Assembly: GCA_945860545.1 (NCBI GenBank)
Contig: CAMAQM010000002.1
Span: forward strand, 1 to 57,941
Reading direction: 5' to 3'
Origin: Bifidobacterium breve
GTDB taxonomy: Bacteria; Actinomycetota; Acidimicrobiia; Acidimicrobiales; Acidimicrobilacustridaceae
Length of the DNA stretch: 57,941 nucleotides
Within the stretch, counting starts at the first letter, position 1. The number at the start of each line of letters is the position of its first letter. The notes below the pieces were generated by a model. The model saw only the letters and a program-made list of their open reading frames with translations. It searched no databases and had not been told where the DNA came from. A program made the translations under genes and the position numbers. Of the stretch, positions 7,977 through 17,313 are shown piece by piece.

Positions 7977-8542
7977 GTACGGCGACGACCGCCCCTCCCC
8001 GTCTCAAGGAGCGCTACCTCGCTGAGGTGCGCGCCCAACTCAAGACGGACCTTGAGCTTCCCAACATCATGCAGGTGCCCCGGCTTGAGAAGATTGTCCT
8101 CAACGCCGGCGTTGGCGCCGCCGTGGCCCAGCAGTCGCTCATCGAGGGGGCGCTCGCCGACCTCGAGGTGATCAGCGGGCAGCGACCGGTGGTGACCAAG
8201 GCCAAGAAGTCCATCGCCGGGTTCAAGCTCCGTGAGGGCAACGCCATCGGCGTCAAGGTGACCCTGCGGGGCAACCGGATGTGGGAGTTCCTCGACCGGC
8301 TGATCAGCCTCTCGATCCCGCGTATCCGGGACTTCCGAGGCCTCAACCCCCGGTCGTTCGACGGTCACGGCAACTACACGTTCGGCGTGACCGAGCAGCT
8401 GATCTTCCCCGAGATTGACTACGACAGGATCGATACCACCCGCGGTATGGACGTCACGATTGTGACCACCGCCGTTACCGACGACCAGGGCCGCGCACTG
8501 CTCACAGCCCTGGGCTTCCCGTTCAAGCGTGAAGGACGATAG
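7973..8542 (+). CDS. rplE: Ribosomal protein L5
   Basis: Large-subunit protein uL5 of the 5S rRNA complex and central protuberance. The 189 residues contain the family core: [18 protein letters not shown] (near 30-47), the [15 protein letters not shown] stretch (near 75-90) and the MDVTIVTTA strand towards the end. It starts at GTG 7973 inside the rplX stop (GTGA), which implies translational coupling. Confidence 0.96.
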   Translation: MSTATTAPPRLKERYLAEVRAQLKTDLELPNIMQVPRLEKIVLNAGVGAAVAQQSLIEGALADLEVISGQRPVVTKAKKSIAGFKLREGNAIGVKVTLRGNRMWEFLDRLISLSIPRIRDFRGLNPRSFDGHGNYTFGVTEQLIFPEIDYDRIDTTRGMDVTIVTTAVTDDQGRALLTALGFPFKREGR

Positions 8543-8545
8543 GGA

Positions 8546-8731
8546 ATGGCCAAGAAGGCACTGATCGAGAAGAGCAACCGCAAGCCGAAGTTCAAGGTGC
8601 GGTCGTACACGCGCTGTCAGCGTTGTGGCCGTCCGCGTTCGGTGTACCGCAAGTTCCTGCTGTGCCGGGTGTGTCTCCGTGAGATGGGGCACGCCGGCGA
8701 GGTGCCGGGGCTCAAAAAGGCGAGCTGGTGA
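8546..8731 (+). CDS. rpsN: Ribosomal protein S14, zinc-binding short form
   Basis: Small-subunit head protein uS14 in its 61-residue, zinc-binding form. Cys24, Cys27, Cys40 and Cys43 make the CxxC pairs of the zinc ribbon, so this is the zinc-dependent paralogue used under zinc-replete conditions. The Cys-free long version, if present, is outside this window. It begins four bases after rplE and is followed by a 12-base gap to rpsH. Confidence 0.97.
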   Translation: MAKKALIEKSNRKPKFKVRSYTRCQRCGRPRSVYRKFLLCRVCLREMGHAGEVPGLKKASW

Positions 8732-8743
8732 GGTAGATCGACG

Positions 8744-9148
8744 ATGACCATGACCGACCCAATCGCCGACATGCTGACTCGCATCCGCAACGCCAACGTC
8801 GTGATGCACGACGAGGTGCGGATGCCTTCGTCCAAGCAGAAGGAAGCTCTGGCCGCCGTGCTCAAGCGCGAGGGCTATATCGATGACTTCGAGGTTGCCG
8901 AGCAGGACGGCCGTCCCGGCCGTCAGCTCACGCTGCACATGCGCTACTCCAACGATCGCCAGCGGGTGATCTCGGGTATCCGTCGCATCTCCAAGCCGGG
9001 CCTTCGGGTGTACTCCGGTGCCGAGTCTGTGCCACGCGTCCAAGGCGGCCTGGGTGTCGCTGTCCTGTCCACGAGCCAGGGGCTCCTCACCGACCGCGAG
9101 GCGCGCAAGCGCCGTGTCGGCGGTGAAGTCCTCTGCTACGTCTGGTGA
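8744..9148 (+). CDS. rpsH: Ribosomal protein S8
   Basis: Small-subunit protein uS8, a central-domain binder of 16S rRNA that in E. coli represses the spc operon. The 134-residue product begins [18 protein letters not shown], contains ISKPGLRVY and ends with the conserved [10 protein letters not shown] start at the next ATG, 8750, is possible. Position between rpsN and rplF is standard. Confidence 0.96.
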   Translation: MTMTDPIADMLTRIRNANVVMHDEVRMPSSKQKEALAAVLKREGYIDDFEVAEQDGRPGRQLTLHMRYSNDRQRVISGIRRISKPGLRVYSGAESVPRVQGGLGVAVLSTSQGLLTDREARKRRVGGEVLCYVW

Positions 9149-9165
9149 GCGAGGGGGTCTGAACC

Positions 9166-9705
9166 ATGTCCCGAATCGGCAAGTCCCCCATTGCGGTGCC
9201 GTCCGGTGTTGACGTCACCATCAGCGGTGAGCGCATCACGGTCAAGGGCACCAAGGGCACCCTCGAGCGTGAGCTCCCCGCTCCCATCACCATCCGTCAG
9301 GAAGACGGTCAGCTCATCGTGGAGCGTCCCAACGACGAACGCCGCAGCCGGGCCCTCCATGGTCTCACCCGGTCGCTGGTGGCCAACATGGTCACGGGCG
9401 TCAGCGAAGGTTTCGCCAAGAACCTCGACATTGTCGGCGTGGGTTATCGGGCCAACGCCAAGGGGCCACGCACCCTCGAGCTGGCGCTCGGGTTCAGCCA
9501 CCCCGTGGTCGTGGAGGCCCCCGAAGGTGTGACCTTTGAGTGCCCATCACCCACGAACATCGTGGTGAGCGGGATCGACAAGGAGGTCGTCGGCCAGGTT
9601 GCCGCCGACATCCGCAAGTGGCGTCCGCCGGAGCCCTACAAGGGCAAGGGCATCCGCTATCGAGACGAACGAGTCATTCGCAAGGCCGGCAAGGCCGGCA
9701 AGTAA
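9166..9705 (+). CDS. rplF: Ribosomal protein L6
   Basis: Large-subunit protein uL6 near the factor-binding site. Two related domains are visible over 179 residues: the first holds [16 protein letters not shown] and VKGTKGTL, the second has the signature [14 protein letters not shown] followed by a KAGKAGK end. The start is ATG 9166, after a short gap carrying GAGGGGG. The family length is normal. Confidence 0.97.
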   Translation: MSRIGKSPIAVPSGVDVTISGERITVKGTKGTLERELPAPITIRQEDGQLIVERPNDERRSRALHGLTRSLVANMVTGVSEGFAKNLDIVGVGYRANAKGPRTLELALGFSHPVVVEAPEGVTFECPSPTNIVVSGIDKEVVGQVAADIRKWRPPEPYKGKGIRYRDERVIRKAGKAGK

Positions 9706-9728
9706 CCGAGGCAGCAGGGAAGGCAGCC

Positions 9729-10094
9729 ATGAGTTCCAAGGCAAGCGAACGCCGAACCAGCCGGATCCGCCGGCATGTGCGCGTGCGCAAGCGCGTGCGC
9801 GGCACGTCCGAGCGTCCGCGTCTCGCGGTGTTCCGTTCAAACCGTCACATCTCCGCCCAGATCATCGACGATGTCACGGGCCGCACGCTGGCGTCGGCCG
9901 GCACGGTTGAGGCTTCACTGCGTGACAAGGCGACGGGGAACGTCGAGGCGGCTCGGGCGGTGGGTTGGCTGGTGGCTGATCGGGCCCAGGCAGCCGGTGT
10001 GAAGACCGTGGTGTTCGATCGTGGTGGCTTCCGTTACCACGGCCGGGTGGCGGCGCTCGCCGACGCTGCCCGTGAAGCAGGACTGGAGTTCTGA
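9729..10094 (+). CDS. rplR: Ribosomal protein L18
   Basis: Large-subunit protein uL18, which binds 5S rRNA. The 121 residues have a basic N-terminus ([18 protein letters not shown]), [20 protein letters not shown] and the conserved ending [19 protein letters not shown]. The start ATG 9729 follows GCAGGGAAGG. An in-frame upstream ATG (9540) would run through rplF and is not used. Its stop overlaps rpsE by one base. Confidence 0.96.
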   Translation: MSSKASERRTSRIRRHVRVRKRVRGTSERPRLAVFRSNRHISAQIIDDVTGRTLASAGTVEASLRDKATGNVEAARAVGWLVADRAQAAGVKTVVFDRGGFRYHGRVAALADAAREAGLEF

Positions 10095-10657
10095 TGCTTA
10101 ACGTCGACGAGATCGCCCTGCGTGAGTCGCGGGTCATCAACATCAACCGGGTCGCCAAGGTCGTCAAGGGCGGTCGGCGGTTCTCATTCACTGCTCTTGT
10201 GGTGGTGGGCGACGGCAACGGCCACGTCGGACTCGGCTACGGGAAGGCCAAAGAGGTGCCCCTGGCCATTCAGAAGGGCACCGAGGAAGCCAAGAAGAAC
10301 CTGTTCGCCGTGCCGCTGGCGGGGAGCACCATCGTGCACCCGGTGATTGGCCGCATGGGTGCGGGGCGGGTCATGCTCAAGCCGGCAGCGCCCGGTACCG
10401 GCGTGATCGCCGGTGGTGCCGCCCGAGCGATCCTCGAGGAGGCGGGCATCAGCGACGTGCTGTGCAAGTCGCTCGGTTCGGCCAACCACATCAACGTTGC
10501 TCGGGCAACCATCGCCGGTCTCGCTGCCCTTCGTCGACCCGACGAGGTGGCGCGACTTCGTGGACTCAGCCCGACTGAGATCATGCCGCCGGCGTTGTGG
10601 CGTGCCTGGCAGGAGAGCCAGCGCCCCGGTGCCTCTGCTGCTGACGGGGTGGCGTGA
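10094..10657 (+). CDS. rpsE: Ribosomal protein S5
   Basis: Small-subunit protein uS5, involved in decoding fidelity at the mRNA entry side. The 187 residues include the dsRNA-binding fold ([20 protein letters not shown]), the [15 protein letters not shown] signature and the second domain with [18 protein letters not shown]. Start ATG 10094 is coupled to rplR by TGATG; its stop touches rpmD in the same way. Confidence 0.97.
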   Translation: MLNVDEIALRESRVININRVAKVVKGGRRFSFTALVVVGDGNGHVGLGYGKAKEVPLAIQKGTEEAKKNLFAVPLAGSTIVHPVIGRMGAGRVMLKPAAPGTGVIAGGAARAILEEAGISDVLCKSLGSANHINVARATIAGLAALRRPDEVARLRGLSPTEIMPPALWRAWQESQRPGASAADGVA

Positions 10658-10893
10658 TGACTGCACTCAAGGTCACCCAGGTGAAGTCCTCCATCGGGAC
10701 TAAGCCCAAGCACCGCGGCACCTTGCGTGCCCTCGGCCTCGGACGGGTGGGTCGTACCCATGTCCTGCCCGACCGTCCCGAGATCCGTGGCATGCTGGCC
10801 CGGGTTCCCCACCTCGTTGAGATCGAGGAAGTTGAGGGTGAAGCACCGGTGCGCAACCGTCCGTCTAAGAGCACGAGGGAGGACGCATCGTGA
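10657..10893 (+). CDS. rpmD: Ribosomal protein L30
   Basis: Large-subunit protein uL30, present in many but not all bacteria. The 78-residue product has the family core LKVTQVKSSIGTKPKHRGTL and LGLGRVGRTHVLPD, then an extra polar C-terminal tail of about 18 residues. I use ATG 10657, coupled to rpsE by TGATG; an in-frame GTG at 10654 is the less likely start. Confidence 0.94.
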   Translation: MTALKVTQVKSSIGTKPKHRGTLRALGLGRVGRTHVLPDRPEIRGMLARVPHLVEIEEVEGEAPVRNRPSKSTREDAS

Positions 10894-11378
10894 AGGTGCA
10901 CGACCTCAAGCCGCCCAGCGGCTCGAACATCCGTCGTAAGCGTGTCGGCCGAGGTATCGGCGGCAAGGGCGGCAAGACCGCCGGCCGAGGCACCAAGGGC
11001 CAAAAGGCACGCAACACCGTGCCCGTCGCCTTTGAAGGCGGCCAGCTCCCGCTGTTCCAGCGGGTCCCCAAGAAGCGCGGTTTCACCAACCCGTTCCGCG
11101 TCGAGTACCAGGCCGTGAACCTCGACACCATCGACCAGTCGGGCCTCGACGTGGTCGACCCCGAGGCACTGCTCGAGCGGGGCCTCGTCGGCAAGGGTGC
11201 GCTGGTCAAGGTGTTGGGCCGGGGCACGCTGAGCCGCCCGGTGACGGTGCGGGCGCACGGCTTCTCGTCAGCTGCCGCCGAGGCCATCAAGGCCGCCGGC
11301 GGTTCGGTTGAGACCATTGGCCTGCCGTGGGGCGATCGTCGTCCACCGGCCAAGGGCAACCAGCACACAAACCGCTGA
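10890..11378 (+). CDS. rplO: Ribosomal protein L15
   Basis: Large-subunit protein uL15, a late assembly protein. The 162-residue product starts with the typical HDLKPPSGS and the Gly/Lys-rich KGGKTAGRGTKGQKAR loop (near 25-42), with the folded C-terminal half around VKVLGRGTLSRPVTVRAHGF. Its start is GTG 10890 in a GTGA overlap with rpmD. secY follows after 20 bases. Confidence 0.96.
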   Translation: MKVHDLKPPSGSNIRRKRVGRGIGGKGGKTAGRGTKGQKARNTVPVAFEGGQLPLFQRVPKKRGFTNPFRVEYQAVNLDTIDQSGLDVVDPEALLERGLVGKGALVKVLGRGTLSRPVTVRAHGFSSAAAEAIKAAGGSVETIGLPWGDRRPPAKGNQHTNR

Positions 11379-11398
11379 TCTGACGGCGGGAGGCCGAC

Positions 11399-12721
11399 GT
11401 GCTCCAGAACATCGCCAACATCTTCCGGATCCCGGACCTTCGCAACAAGGTCCTGTTCGTCATCGCCATGCTGGCGCTCTACCGCTTCGGCGCGTACGTC
11501 CCCGTGCCGGGGATCGATTACGCCGCCGTGCAGGAGTTCCAAAAGCAGGCGGAGGACACCGGTGGCGTGTTCGCCTTCCTCACCTTGTTTTCCGGTGGGG
11601 CGCTGACCCAGTTCGCCGTGTTCGCGCTCGGCATCATGCCGTACATCACGGCCTCGATCATCATGCAGATCCTCGGCGTGGTCATCCCGAAGCTCGAGGA
11701 GTGGCAGAACCAGGGTGCGGTCGGTCAGCGCAAGATCACCCAGTGGACCCGTTACCTCGCCATTGCCATCGCCGTGCTCCAGGGCACGGGCCTCGCCTTT
11801 GTGTTCCACTCCGGTGGTGGTGGGTTCGCAGTGGCCAACCCGCTCGGCGACGTCGACCTCATTCCGGGGTTCGGCGTCGGCAAGGTGCTGCTGATCGTGC
11901 TGACCCTGACCACGGGCACGGCGGTGCTCATGTGGATGGGCGAGTTGATCAGCCAACGGGGCATCGGCAACGGCATGTCGCTGCTGATCTTCGCCTCGGT
12001 GGTCTCGAGCCTTCCGGCACTGTTCGGCCGTGTGTACGCCGAGCGGGGATTTGGTGCGCTGGCTTTCACCATTGCGGCGTTCGTGGCGTTGTTGGTGGCC
12101 ATTGTCTTCGTCGAACAAGGTCAGCGCCGCATTCCCGTGCAGTTCGCCAAACGTGTGGTGGGCCGCAAGATGTACGGCGGTCAGTCGACCTACATTCCCC
12201 TCAAGGTCAACCAGTCCGGTGTGATCCCGATCATCTTCGCTTCGTCGGTGCTCTACCTGCCCCAGCTGCTGGTCGTGTTGCTGCCGTCGGATCAGGACTG
12301 GGCCAAGAGCGTGCAGTCCTGGATTGACGAGAACCTGGCGAATCCGTTGTCGCCGGTGTACATCGTGGTGTTCGGTCTCATGATCGTCGGGTTCGCCTAC
12401 TTCTACACGGCCATCACGTTCGATCCGGCGAAGCAGGCCGACACCCTCCGCAAGCAGGGTGGCTTCATCCCCGGGTACCGGCCCGGCCCGGCCACTGAGC
12501 GCTACCTGGCCAAGGTGCTGAGTCGCATCACCCTTCCGGGCGCGTTGTTCATTGCTGCGGTGGCACTCGTGCCGACCATCCTGCTCGGGGTGTTCGTTCC
12601 GGGCAGCCAAAACGCGTTCGGCGGCACCACCGTGCTGATCGCGGTGGGCGTGGCTCTTGAGACCATGAAGCAGATCGACAGCCAGTTGATGATGCGCAAC
12701 TACGAGGGGTTCCTGAAGTAG
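11399..12721 (+). CDS. secY: Preprotein translocase subunit SecY
   Basis: Membrane pore subunit of the Sec translocon, acting with SecE and SecG and driven by SecA or the ribosome. The 440 residues show the expected ten hydrophobic segments, the first near residues 14-36. Motifs typical of the family include GALTQFAVFALGIMPYITAS (near 65-85), MSLLIFAS (near 193-200) and the cytosolic loop RRIPVQFAKR (near 244-253). Start GTG 11399 has GGGAGG at 11388-11393. The gene follows rplO as in most bacteria, and adk overlaps its stop by one base. Confidence 0.97.
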   Translation: MLQNIANIFRIPDLRNKVLFVIAMLALYRFGAYVPVPGIDYAAVQEFQKQAEDTGGVFAFLTLFSGGALTQFAVFALGIMPYITASIIMQILGVVIPKLEEWQNQGAVGQRKITQWTRYLAIAIAVLQGTGLAFVFHSGGGGFAVANPLGDVDLIPGFGVGKVLLIVLTLTTGTAVLMWMGELISQRGIGNGMSLLIFASVVSSLPALFGRVYAERGFGALAFTIAAFVALLVAIVFVEQGQRRIPVQFAKRVVGRKMYGGQSTYIPLKVNQSGVIPIIFASSVLYLPQLLVVLLPSDQDWAKSVQSWIDENLANPLSPVYIVVFGLMIVGFAYFYTAITFDPAKQADTLRKQGGFIPGYRPGPATERYLAKVLSRITLPGALFIAAVALVPTILLGVFVPGSQNAFGGTTVLIAVGVALETMKQIDSQLMMRNYEGFLK

Positions 12722-13281
12722 TGGCGGCGCGGCTGGTCATTTTCGGCCGGCAGGGTGCGGGCAAGGGGACCCAGTGCGAGTTCCTCACCCGTCACTACGG
12801 TGCCGTGCACATCTCCACCGGTGACATGTTGCGGGCCGCAGCAGCGTCGGGGACAGACCTTGGAATCCGGGCAAAGTCCTACATGGATGCCGGGCAACTC
12901 CTCCCTGACGACGTGATGGTCGGTGTGGTGCAGGAGCGACTCGATCTGCCCGACGTCGCCGAGCTGGGTTTCCTCCTCGACGGTTTCCCTCGCACCGTGC
13001 CCCAGGCAGAGGCGTTGTGCGCCCTGGTCGAGGTCGATCTTGCCGTGAACCTCGACGTCGCCGAGGACGTGGTCAGAGATCGAATGCTGGCTCGGGGTCG
13101 CGCCGATGACACCCCCGAGATCATCGGGGAGCGACTCGCCGCCTACGCAGCCCAGACCGTGCCGACCATTGCATGGTTCGCCCAGCAGGATCGTCTGGTC
13201 ACCATTGACGGGGTGGGGGAGCCCTCCGAGGTTTCGAACCGGCTCACCGCCGCCATTGACGCCCGACTTGGCTCTCGATGA
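12721..13281 (+). CDS. adk: Adenylate kinase (short form)
   Basis: Interconverts ATP + AMP and two ADP. The 186-residue protein has the P-loop FGRQGAGKGTQ at residues 6-16 (Arg-Gln replaces the common Pro-Pro), the AMP site STGDMLRAA (near 33-41) and the family signature FLLDGFPRT (near 82-90). Between ARGRADDTPEI and the C-terminal helix the LID domain is reduced to a short loop, so this is the short form. GTG 12721 overlaps the secY stop. In many actinobacteria map and infA follow here; neither does in this window. Confidence 0.96.
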   Translation: MAARLVIFGRQGAGKGTQCEFLTRHYGAVHISTGDMLRAAAASGTDLGIRAKSYMDAGQLLPDDVMVGVVQERLDLPDVAELGFLLDGFPRTVPQAEALCALVEVDLAVNLDVAEDVVRDRMLARGRADDTPEIIGERLAAYAAQTVPTIAWFAQQDRLVTIDGVGEPSEVSNRLTAAIDARLGSR

Positions 13282-13320
13282 CGGCGTCTGGCGGTTGGTA
13301 TTGCGGGGGTCTGGACCGAG

Positions 13321-13350
13321 TTGGAGATCCTGCGGGAGCCCTCCTATACT
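13321..13350 (+). promoter_or_regulatory. Promoter of the rpmJ-rplQ (alpha) operon
   Basis: TTGGAG at 13321-13326 and TATACT at 13345-13350, 18 bases apart, form the best -10 box in the window. Transcription would start near 13357, leaving a leader of about 140 bases before rpmJ. This breaks the ribosomal block into two transcripts after adk. Confidence 0.72.
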
Positions 13351-13365
13351 CGTCCACCGCGCCAA

Positions 13366-13472
13366 AACCGGGTATTTCCGGTTGGTGAACGGGTCGGGAG
13401 CCTCACGGCTGGCCGACTGGCAATGAGATGTCCGGGGCAACGATCCCGGACCCGCCGGGGACATCGCCCCGG
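13366..13472 (+). promoter_or_regulatory. Leader of the rpmJ operon with alternative hairpins
   Basis: Besides AACCGG/CCGGTT (13366-13371 and 13378-13383), two exclusive folds can form. One pairs GATGTCC (13427-13433) with GGACATC (13459-13465). The other makes two hairpins, TCCGGG/CCCGGA (13431-13436 and 13445-13450) and CCGGGG/CCCCGG (13455-13460 and 13467-13472). This kind of competition is typical of regulated leaders. S4, encoded downstream, regulates the alpha operon in E. coli; here that is inference. Confidence 0.45.
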
Positions 13473-13497
13473 TGATCCTGAAAGAAACAGGTGACAG

Positions 13498-13611
13498 GTG
13501 AAAGTTCGCCCCAGCGTCAAGACGATCTGTGAGAAGTGCAAGGTGATCCGCCGCCATGGGCGTGTGATGGTCATCTGCACGAACCCCCGACACAAGCAGC
13601 GGCAGGGCTGA
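13498..13611 (+). CDS. rpmJ: Ribosomal protein L36
   Basis: Large-subunit protein bL36, the smallest ribosomal protein. The 37-residue product begins [19 protein letters not shown] and carries a complete zinc ribbon: Cys11, Cys14, Cys27 and His32. The start is GTG 13498; AGGTGA at 13489-13494 is close to it, so the ribosome-binding site is poor. It heads the alpha operon, four bases before rpsM, and infA, its common upstream neighbour, is missing. Confidence 0.96.
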   Translation: MKVRPSVKTICEKCKVIRRHGRVMVICTNPRHKQRQG

Positions 13612-13614
13612 CCC

Positions 13615-13983
13615 ATGGCGCGCATCAGTGGTGTCGACATTCCCCGCGAGAAGCAGCTTTGGATCTCGCTGACCTACATCTACGGCATCGGCCGTTCCAC
13701 CTCCCGGCGGATCTGCGCCGACGTTGAGGTGAACCCCGAGACCCGGGTCCGGGACCTCACCGAGGAAGAGGTTGGTCGTATCCGCCAGTGGATCGACGCG
13801 AACGCCAAGGTCGAGGGTGACCTGCGTCGCGAGGTGTCACAGGACATCAAGCGGAAGATGGAGATTGGTTGCTACCAAGGTCTCCGTCATCGTCGAGGGC
13901 TCCCCGTTCACGGTCAGCGCACGCAGACCAACGCCCGAACCCGGAAGGGGCCGCGTAAGACCGTGGCCGGAAAGAAGAAGTAA
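13615..13983 (+). CDS. rpsM: Ribosomal protein S13
   Basis: Small-subunit head protein uS13, contacting the P-site tRNA and forming bridges to the large subunit. The 122 residues include the start [14 protein letters not shown], the helix-turn [15 protein letters not shown] and the conserved C-terminal [20 protein letters not shown], with a lysine-rich end. Its stop overlaps rpsK by one base. Confidence 0.97.
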   Translation: MARISGVDIPREKQLWISLTYIYGIGRSTSRRICADVEVNPETRVRDLTEEEVGRIRQWIDANAKVEGDLRREVSQDIKRKMEIGCYQGLRHRRGLPVHGQRTQTNARTRKGPRKTVAGKKK

Positions 13984-14378
13984 TGGCCAAGCCGGGAGCG
14001 GGCCGCAAGACCCGCAAGAAGGAGCGCAAGAACGTCACCTATGGCGTTGCGCACATCAAGAGTTCGTTCAACAACACCATCGTCACCTTCACCGATCAGG
14101 GCGGGAACGTCCTGGCGTGGGCGTCGTCAGGCAACGTTGGGTTCAAGGGTTCCCGCAAGAGCACCCCGTTCGCAGCCCAACTCGCCGCCGAGACGGCCGC
14201 CAAGCGTGCCATGGAGCACGGGGTTCGCAAGGTTGACATCCTGGTCAAGGGCCCCGGGTCCGGCCGGGAGACCGCCATCCGTTCCATCCAGAACGCTGGC
14301 ATCGAGGTGACTGGCATCAAGGACGTCACGCCAGTGCCGCACAACGGCTGTCGTCCCCCGAAGCGGCGGAGGGTCTGA
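13983..14378 (+). CDS. rpsK: Ribosomal protein S11
   Basis: Small-subunit platform protein uS11 near the Shine-Dalgarno helix of 16S rRNA. The 131 residues hold [18 protein letters not shown] (near 22-39), [14 protein letters not shown] and the C-terminal signature [17 protein letters not shown]. The start ATG 13983 is coupled to rpsM by TAATGG; rpsD starts two bases after its stop. Confidence 0.97.
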   Translation: MAKPGAGRKTRKKERKNVTYGVAHIKSSFNNTIVTFTDQGGNVLAWASSGNVGFKGSRKSTPFAAQLAAETAAKRAMEHGVRKVDILVKGPGSGRETAIRSIQNAGIEVTGIKDVTPVPHNGCRPPKRRRV

Positions 14379-14379
14379 C

Positions 14380-14997
14380 ATGGCTCGGTACACCGGTCCC
14401 AAGGCGCGTGTGTCGCGTCGTCTGGGCACGAACATCTGGGGCACCCGTGGCGAGACCATCGCCCTTGAGAAGCGCCCCTACCCGCCGGGTGAGCACGGTC
14501 GTGGTCGTCGCCGCGGCAACCCGAGCGAGTACCTCCTCCAGTTGCAGGAGAAGCAGAAGGCCCGTTTCACCTACGGCTTGTCCGAGCGTCAGTTCCGCAA
14601 CCTCTACGAGGAGGCGAACCGCCGTCCGGGTGTGACCGGCGAGAACATGCTTCGGTATCTCGAGTTGCGTCTCGACAACGTCGTGTACCGCGCCGGCTGG
14701 GCCGCCACCCGGCCCCAGGCGCGCCAGTTCGTCAGCCACGGCCACCTCAGCGTGAACGGCAAGCGGGTCACCATCCCCAGCTACCGGGTGCGCAAGGGTG
14801 ACGTCGTGACCGTCGGCACCAAGGCCCGCGACATGATCGTGTTCGTCCAGAACCGTGACGTCCTCGACCGCAACGCTCCGGCGTGGCTGTCGATGGGTGG
14901 CGAGGGCTGGGAGGTCACCGTTGACCAACTCCCCACCCGCGACCAGATCGACGTCCCGGTGCGCGAGCAACTGATTGTCGAGCTCTACAGCAAGTAG
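14380..14997 (+). CDS. rpsD: Ribosomal protein S4
   Basis: Small-subunit assembly initiator uS4 and, in E. coli, the repressor of its own operon. The 205-residue product has ARYTGPKARVSRRLG at the start, the RFTYGLSERQFRNLYEEA helix, and the S4 RNA-binding domain with RLDNVVYRAGW and RQFVSHGHLSVNGKRV (near 95-128). No zinc-binding Cys pairs are present in the N-terminal part. The rpoA gene follows after 61 bases with no clear separate promoter. Confidence 0.97.
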   Translation: MARYTGPKARVSRRLGTNIWGTRGETIALEKRPYPPGEHGRGRRRGNPSEYLLQLQEKQKARFTYGLSERQFRNLYEEANRRPGVTGENMLRYLELRLDNVVYRAGWAATRPQARQFVSHGHLSVNGKRVTIPSYRVRKGDVVTVGTKARDMIVFVQNRDVLDRNAPAWLSMGGEGWEVTVDQLPTRDQIDVPVREQLIVELYSK

Positions 14998-15058
14998 TGG
15001 TCACCGACCACCCAACCGTTCCACCACCACGTAAGTACCACCTCGAGGGAGAACCCAC

Positions 15059-16000
15059 ATGCTCGTGATGCAGCGACCCAAGGTCGAGGCGCTGGGTGAC
15101 GCCGACGGCAACCGCGGCGTATTCGTTATTGCCCCACTGGAGCCCGGCTTCGGCCACACCCTCGGCAACTCGCTCCGCCGCACCCTGTTGTCCTCGATTC
15201 CCGGGGCGGCCGTCACCCAGGTGCGCTTTGACGACTCACTCCACGAGTTCGACACCATCAAGGGTGTCGTGGAGGACGTCACCGACGTCATCTTGAACCT
15301 CAAGGATCTGGTGCTTCGGTCCCACTCCGACGAGCCCGTCACGTTGCGGCTCGACGCCAAGGGCCCCGGGGTTGTGACCGCCGGTGACATCGAGGTGAAC
15401 CCCGAGGTCGAGGTGTTGAACCCCGAGCTCGAAATCGCCACCCTCAACGCTGACGGTCGTCTCGCCGTGGACATCACGGTCGAGCGTGGCAAGGGTTACG
15501 TCGGCATCGAGCGCAAGGATCAGCGCACCGAGCCCATCGGGGTGATCCCTGTCGATGCCATCTTCTCGCCGGTTCGCCGGGTCACCTACCAGGTCGAGTC
15601 GACCCGCGTGGACCAGTCAACCGACTTCGACCGTCTGCTTCTCGACGTCGAGACCGATGGTTCCATCTCGGCCCGGGACGCCCTGGCTTCGGCTGGTGCG
15701 ACCCTTCGCCAACTGGTGCAGTTGGTTGAGGAAATGACCGACGAGGCTGAGGGTCTGGAACTCGGCGAGGTGAGTGTCGTGGCCGCCGGTTCGCCGGACC
15801 TTGACCTGCCGATTGAGGATCTCGACCTGTCCGAGCGTCCCCGCAACTGCCTCAAGCGTGCCCAGGTGAACACCATTGGCGAACTGCTGGGCAAGACCTA
15901 CGACGATCTGCTGGCCATCACCAACTTCGGCCAGAAGTCGCTCGATGAGGTCATCGAGAAGCTTGACGAGCGGGGCCTGTCCCTGCGCACCCGGGACTGA
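15059..16000 (+). CDS. rpoA: RNA polymerase alpha subunit
   Basis: Alpha subunit that nucleates core polymerase assembly and contacts promoter UP elements and activators. At 313 residues it contains both domains: the N-terminal dimerisation domain with [20 protein letters not shown] (near 30-49) and the C-terminal DNA-binding domain (from about 245) with [19 protein letters not shown] and the [10 protein letters not shown] turn. ATG 15059 is preceded by GAGGGAGAA. An alternative ATG, codon 4, gives MQRPKVEAL. Confidence 0.97.
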   Translation: MLVMQRPKVEALGDADGNRGVFVIAPLEPGFGHTLGNSLRRTLLSSIPGAAVTQVRFDDSLHEFDTIKGVVEDVTDVILNLKDLVLRSHSDEPVTLRLDAKGPGVVTAGDIEVNPEVEVLNPELEIATLNADGRLAVDITVERGKGYVGIERKDQRTEPIGVIPVDAIFSPVRRVTYQVESTRVDQSTDFDRLLLDVETDGSISARDALASAGATLRQLVQLVEEMTDEAEGLELGEVSVVAAGSPDLDLPIEDLDLSERPRNCLKRAQVNTIGELLGKTYDDLLAITNFGQKSLDEVIEKLDERGLSLRTRD

Positions 16001-16017
16001 CGGAGGCCGGATCACCA

Positions 16018-16371
16018 ATGCCTGCCACACCGAAGAAGGGTCGCCGTTTTGGCGGCGACGCCGCTCACCAGAAGTTGATGATGGCCAACCTCGCTGCGTC
16101 GCTGTTCGCCGCAGAGGGGATCGTCACCACCGAAGCCAAGGCCAAGGCACTGCGCCCGGTGGCCGAGAAGCTCATCACCAAGGCCCGCAAGGGTGGACTG
16201 CACAACCACCGTCAGGTGGTGTCCTACCTCGGGGACAAGGAGATGACGGCGAAGTTGTTCGAGGACATCGCTCCCCGTTACTCCGATCGTGCGGGTGGCT
16301 ACACCCGGATCCTCAAGCTCGGCACGCGCCATGGCGACAACGCCCCGATGGCGCGCATCGAACTGGTCTGA
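16018..16371 (+). CDS. rplQ: Ribosomal protein L17
   Basis: Large-subunit protein bL17 near the tunnel exit. The 117 residues have the family N-terminus around [20 protein letters not shown], the [23 protein letters not shown] segment (here [18 protein letters not shown]), and [20 protein letters not shown] at the end. It closes the alpha operon; truA begins about 50 bases later. Confidence 0.97.
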   Translation: MPATPKKGRRFGGDAAHQKLMMANLAASLFAAEGIVTTEAKAKALRPVAEKLITKARKGGLHNHRQVVSYLGDKEMTAKLFEDIAPRYSDRAGGYTRILKLGTRHGDNAPMARIELV

Positions 16372-16420
16372 GGGCTGCTGATCAATCCCGGGTCGGCTTC
16401 CTCGGGTCGATGGTGACCCC

Positions 16421-17290
16421 GTGACCCTGTTCGACACTGCCGAGTCCGACCGGCGACCGCGTCTGGACCTTGCGGTCGACGAGGCGGCGTCCCCCACCAC
16501 CGGAGTTGAACCGGGCTGTACCCGTGTGCGTCTCGTGGTGGCTTACGACGGCTCGGAGTTCCGCGGGTTCGCCGCCCAGCCCGACGTCGTGACCGTAGGG
16601 GGGACCCTGATCGCCACGATTGCGCGGGTCACCGGTGTGAGTGTGGAGCTGACCTGTGCTGGCCGCACCGACGCTGGTGTGCACGCCTGGGGCCAGGTCT
16701 GCTCGTTCGACCTTCCCGACGAGCACGCCACCCCCGATGGCCTGAACCGGTTGCGGACCTCGTTGAACCGTCTGTGCGGTCCGGCGGTGGTGGTGCGCTC
16801 GGCCGAAGCGGTTGCGCCGACGTTCGACGCCCGGTTCTCCGCCACGTGGAGGTCGTATCGCTACACGGTTCTCGTCACCGACGTCCCTGACCCGTTCCGG
16901 GCACGAACCGTGTGGCACGTGTCCGAGCCACTCGATTTGCGGGCGATGACCTTGGCGTGCGATCCGCTCATCGGAGAACATGACTTCGCCTCGTTCTGTC
17001 GGGCCGCCCAGCGGGTCGACGGGTCGGTGGCCTCGACGGTGCGCAGGGTTCATGACGCCCGGTGGGTTGCCGGTGACGATGGGACGGTGCAGTTCAGGGT
17101 GCGGGCCTCGTCGTTTTGTCACCAGATGGTGCGTTCCTTGGTGGGGACCCTCGTCGAGGTCGGTCGAGGCAAGCGGCGGGCGGGGGAGATGATGGGGATC
17201 ATTGCTGCCCGGGACCGGCACGCCGCCGGCCAGATCGCCCCTCCCGGTGGTCTTTGCCTGTGGGAGGTCGGCTACCCGTCCGAGCCCTGA
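16421..17290 (+). CDS. truA: tRNA pseudouridine(38-40) synthase TruA
   Basis: Converts U38-U40 in the anticodon arm of tRNAs to pseudouridine. The 289-residue product has the catalytic Asp84 in CAGRTDAGVHAWGQV, the motif ATWRSYRYTVL, and FCHQMVRSLVGTLVEVG near 228-244. The first 35 residues are a polar extension before the core VRLVVAYDGSEFRGFA, so a later GTG near 16526 is a possible start; I keep GTG 16421. It lies between rplQ and rplM, as in many actinobacteria, and may be transcribed with the alpha operon. Confidence 0.95.
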   Translation: MTLFDTAESDRRPRLDLAVDEAASPTTGVEPGCTRVRLVVAYDGSEFRGFAAQPDVVTVGGTLIATIARVTGVSVELTCAGRTDAGVHAWGQVCSFDLPDEHATPDGLNRLRTSLNRLCGPAVVVRSAEAVAPTFDARFSATWRSYRYTVLVTDVPDPFRARTVWHVSEPLDLRAMTLACDPLIGEHDFASFCRAAQRVDGSVASTVRRVHDARWVAGDDGTVQFRVRASSFCHQMVRSLVGTLVEVGRGKRRAGEMMGIIAARDRHAAGQIAPPGGLCLWEVGYPSEP

Positions 17291-17313
17291 TCCCCGCCTG
17301 ATCCGACGGCAAG

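Noticed and set aside
10865..12610. Long open frame on the minus strand over secY
   Set aside because: It is antisense to secY and translates to a His/Arg-rich product with no recognisable motif, as expected of GC-rich shadow frames.
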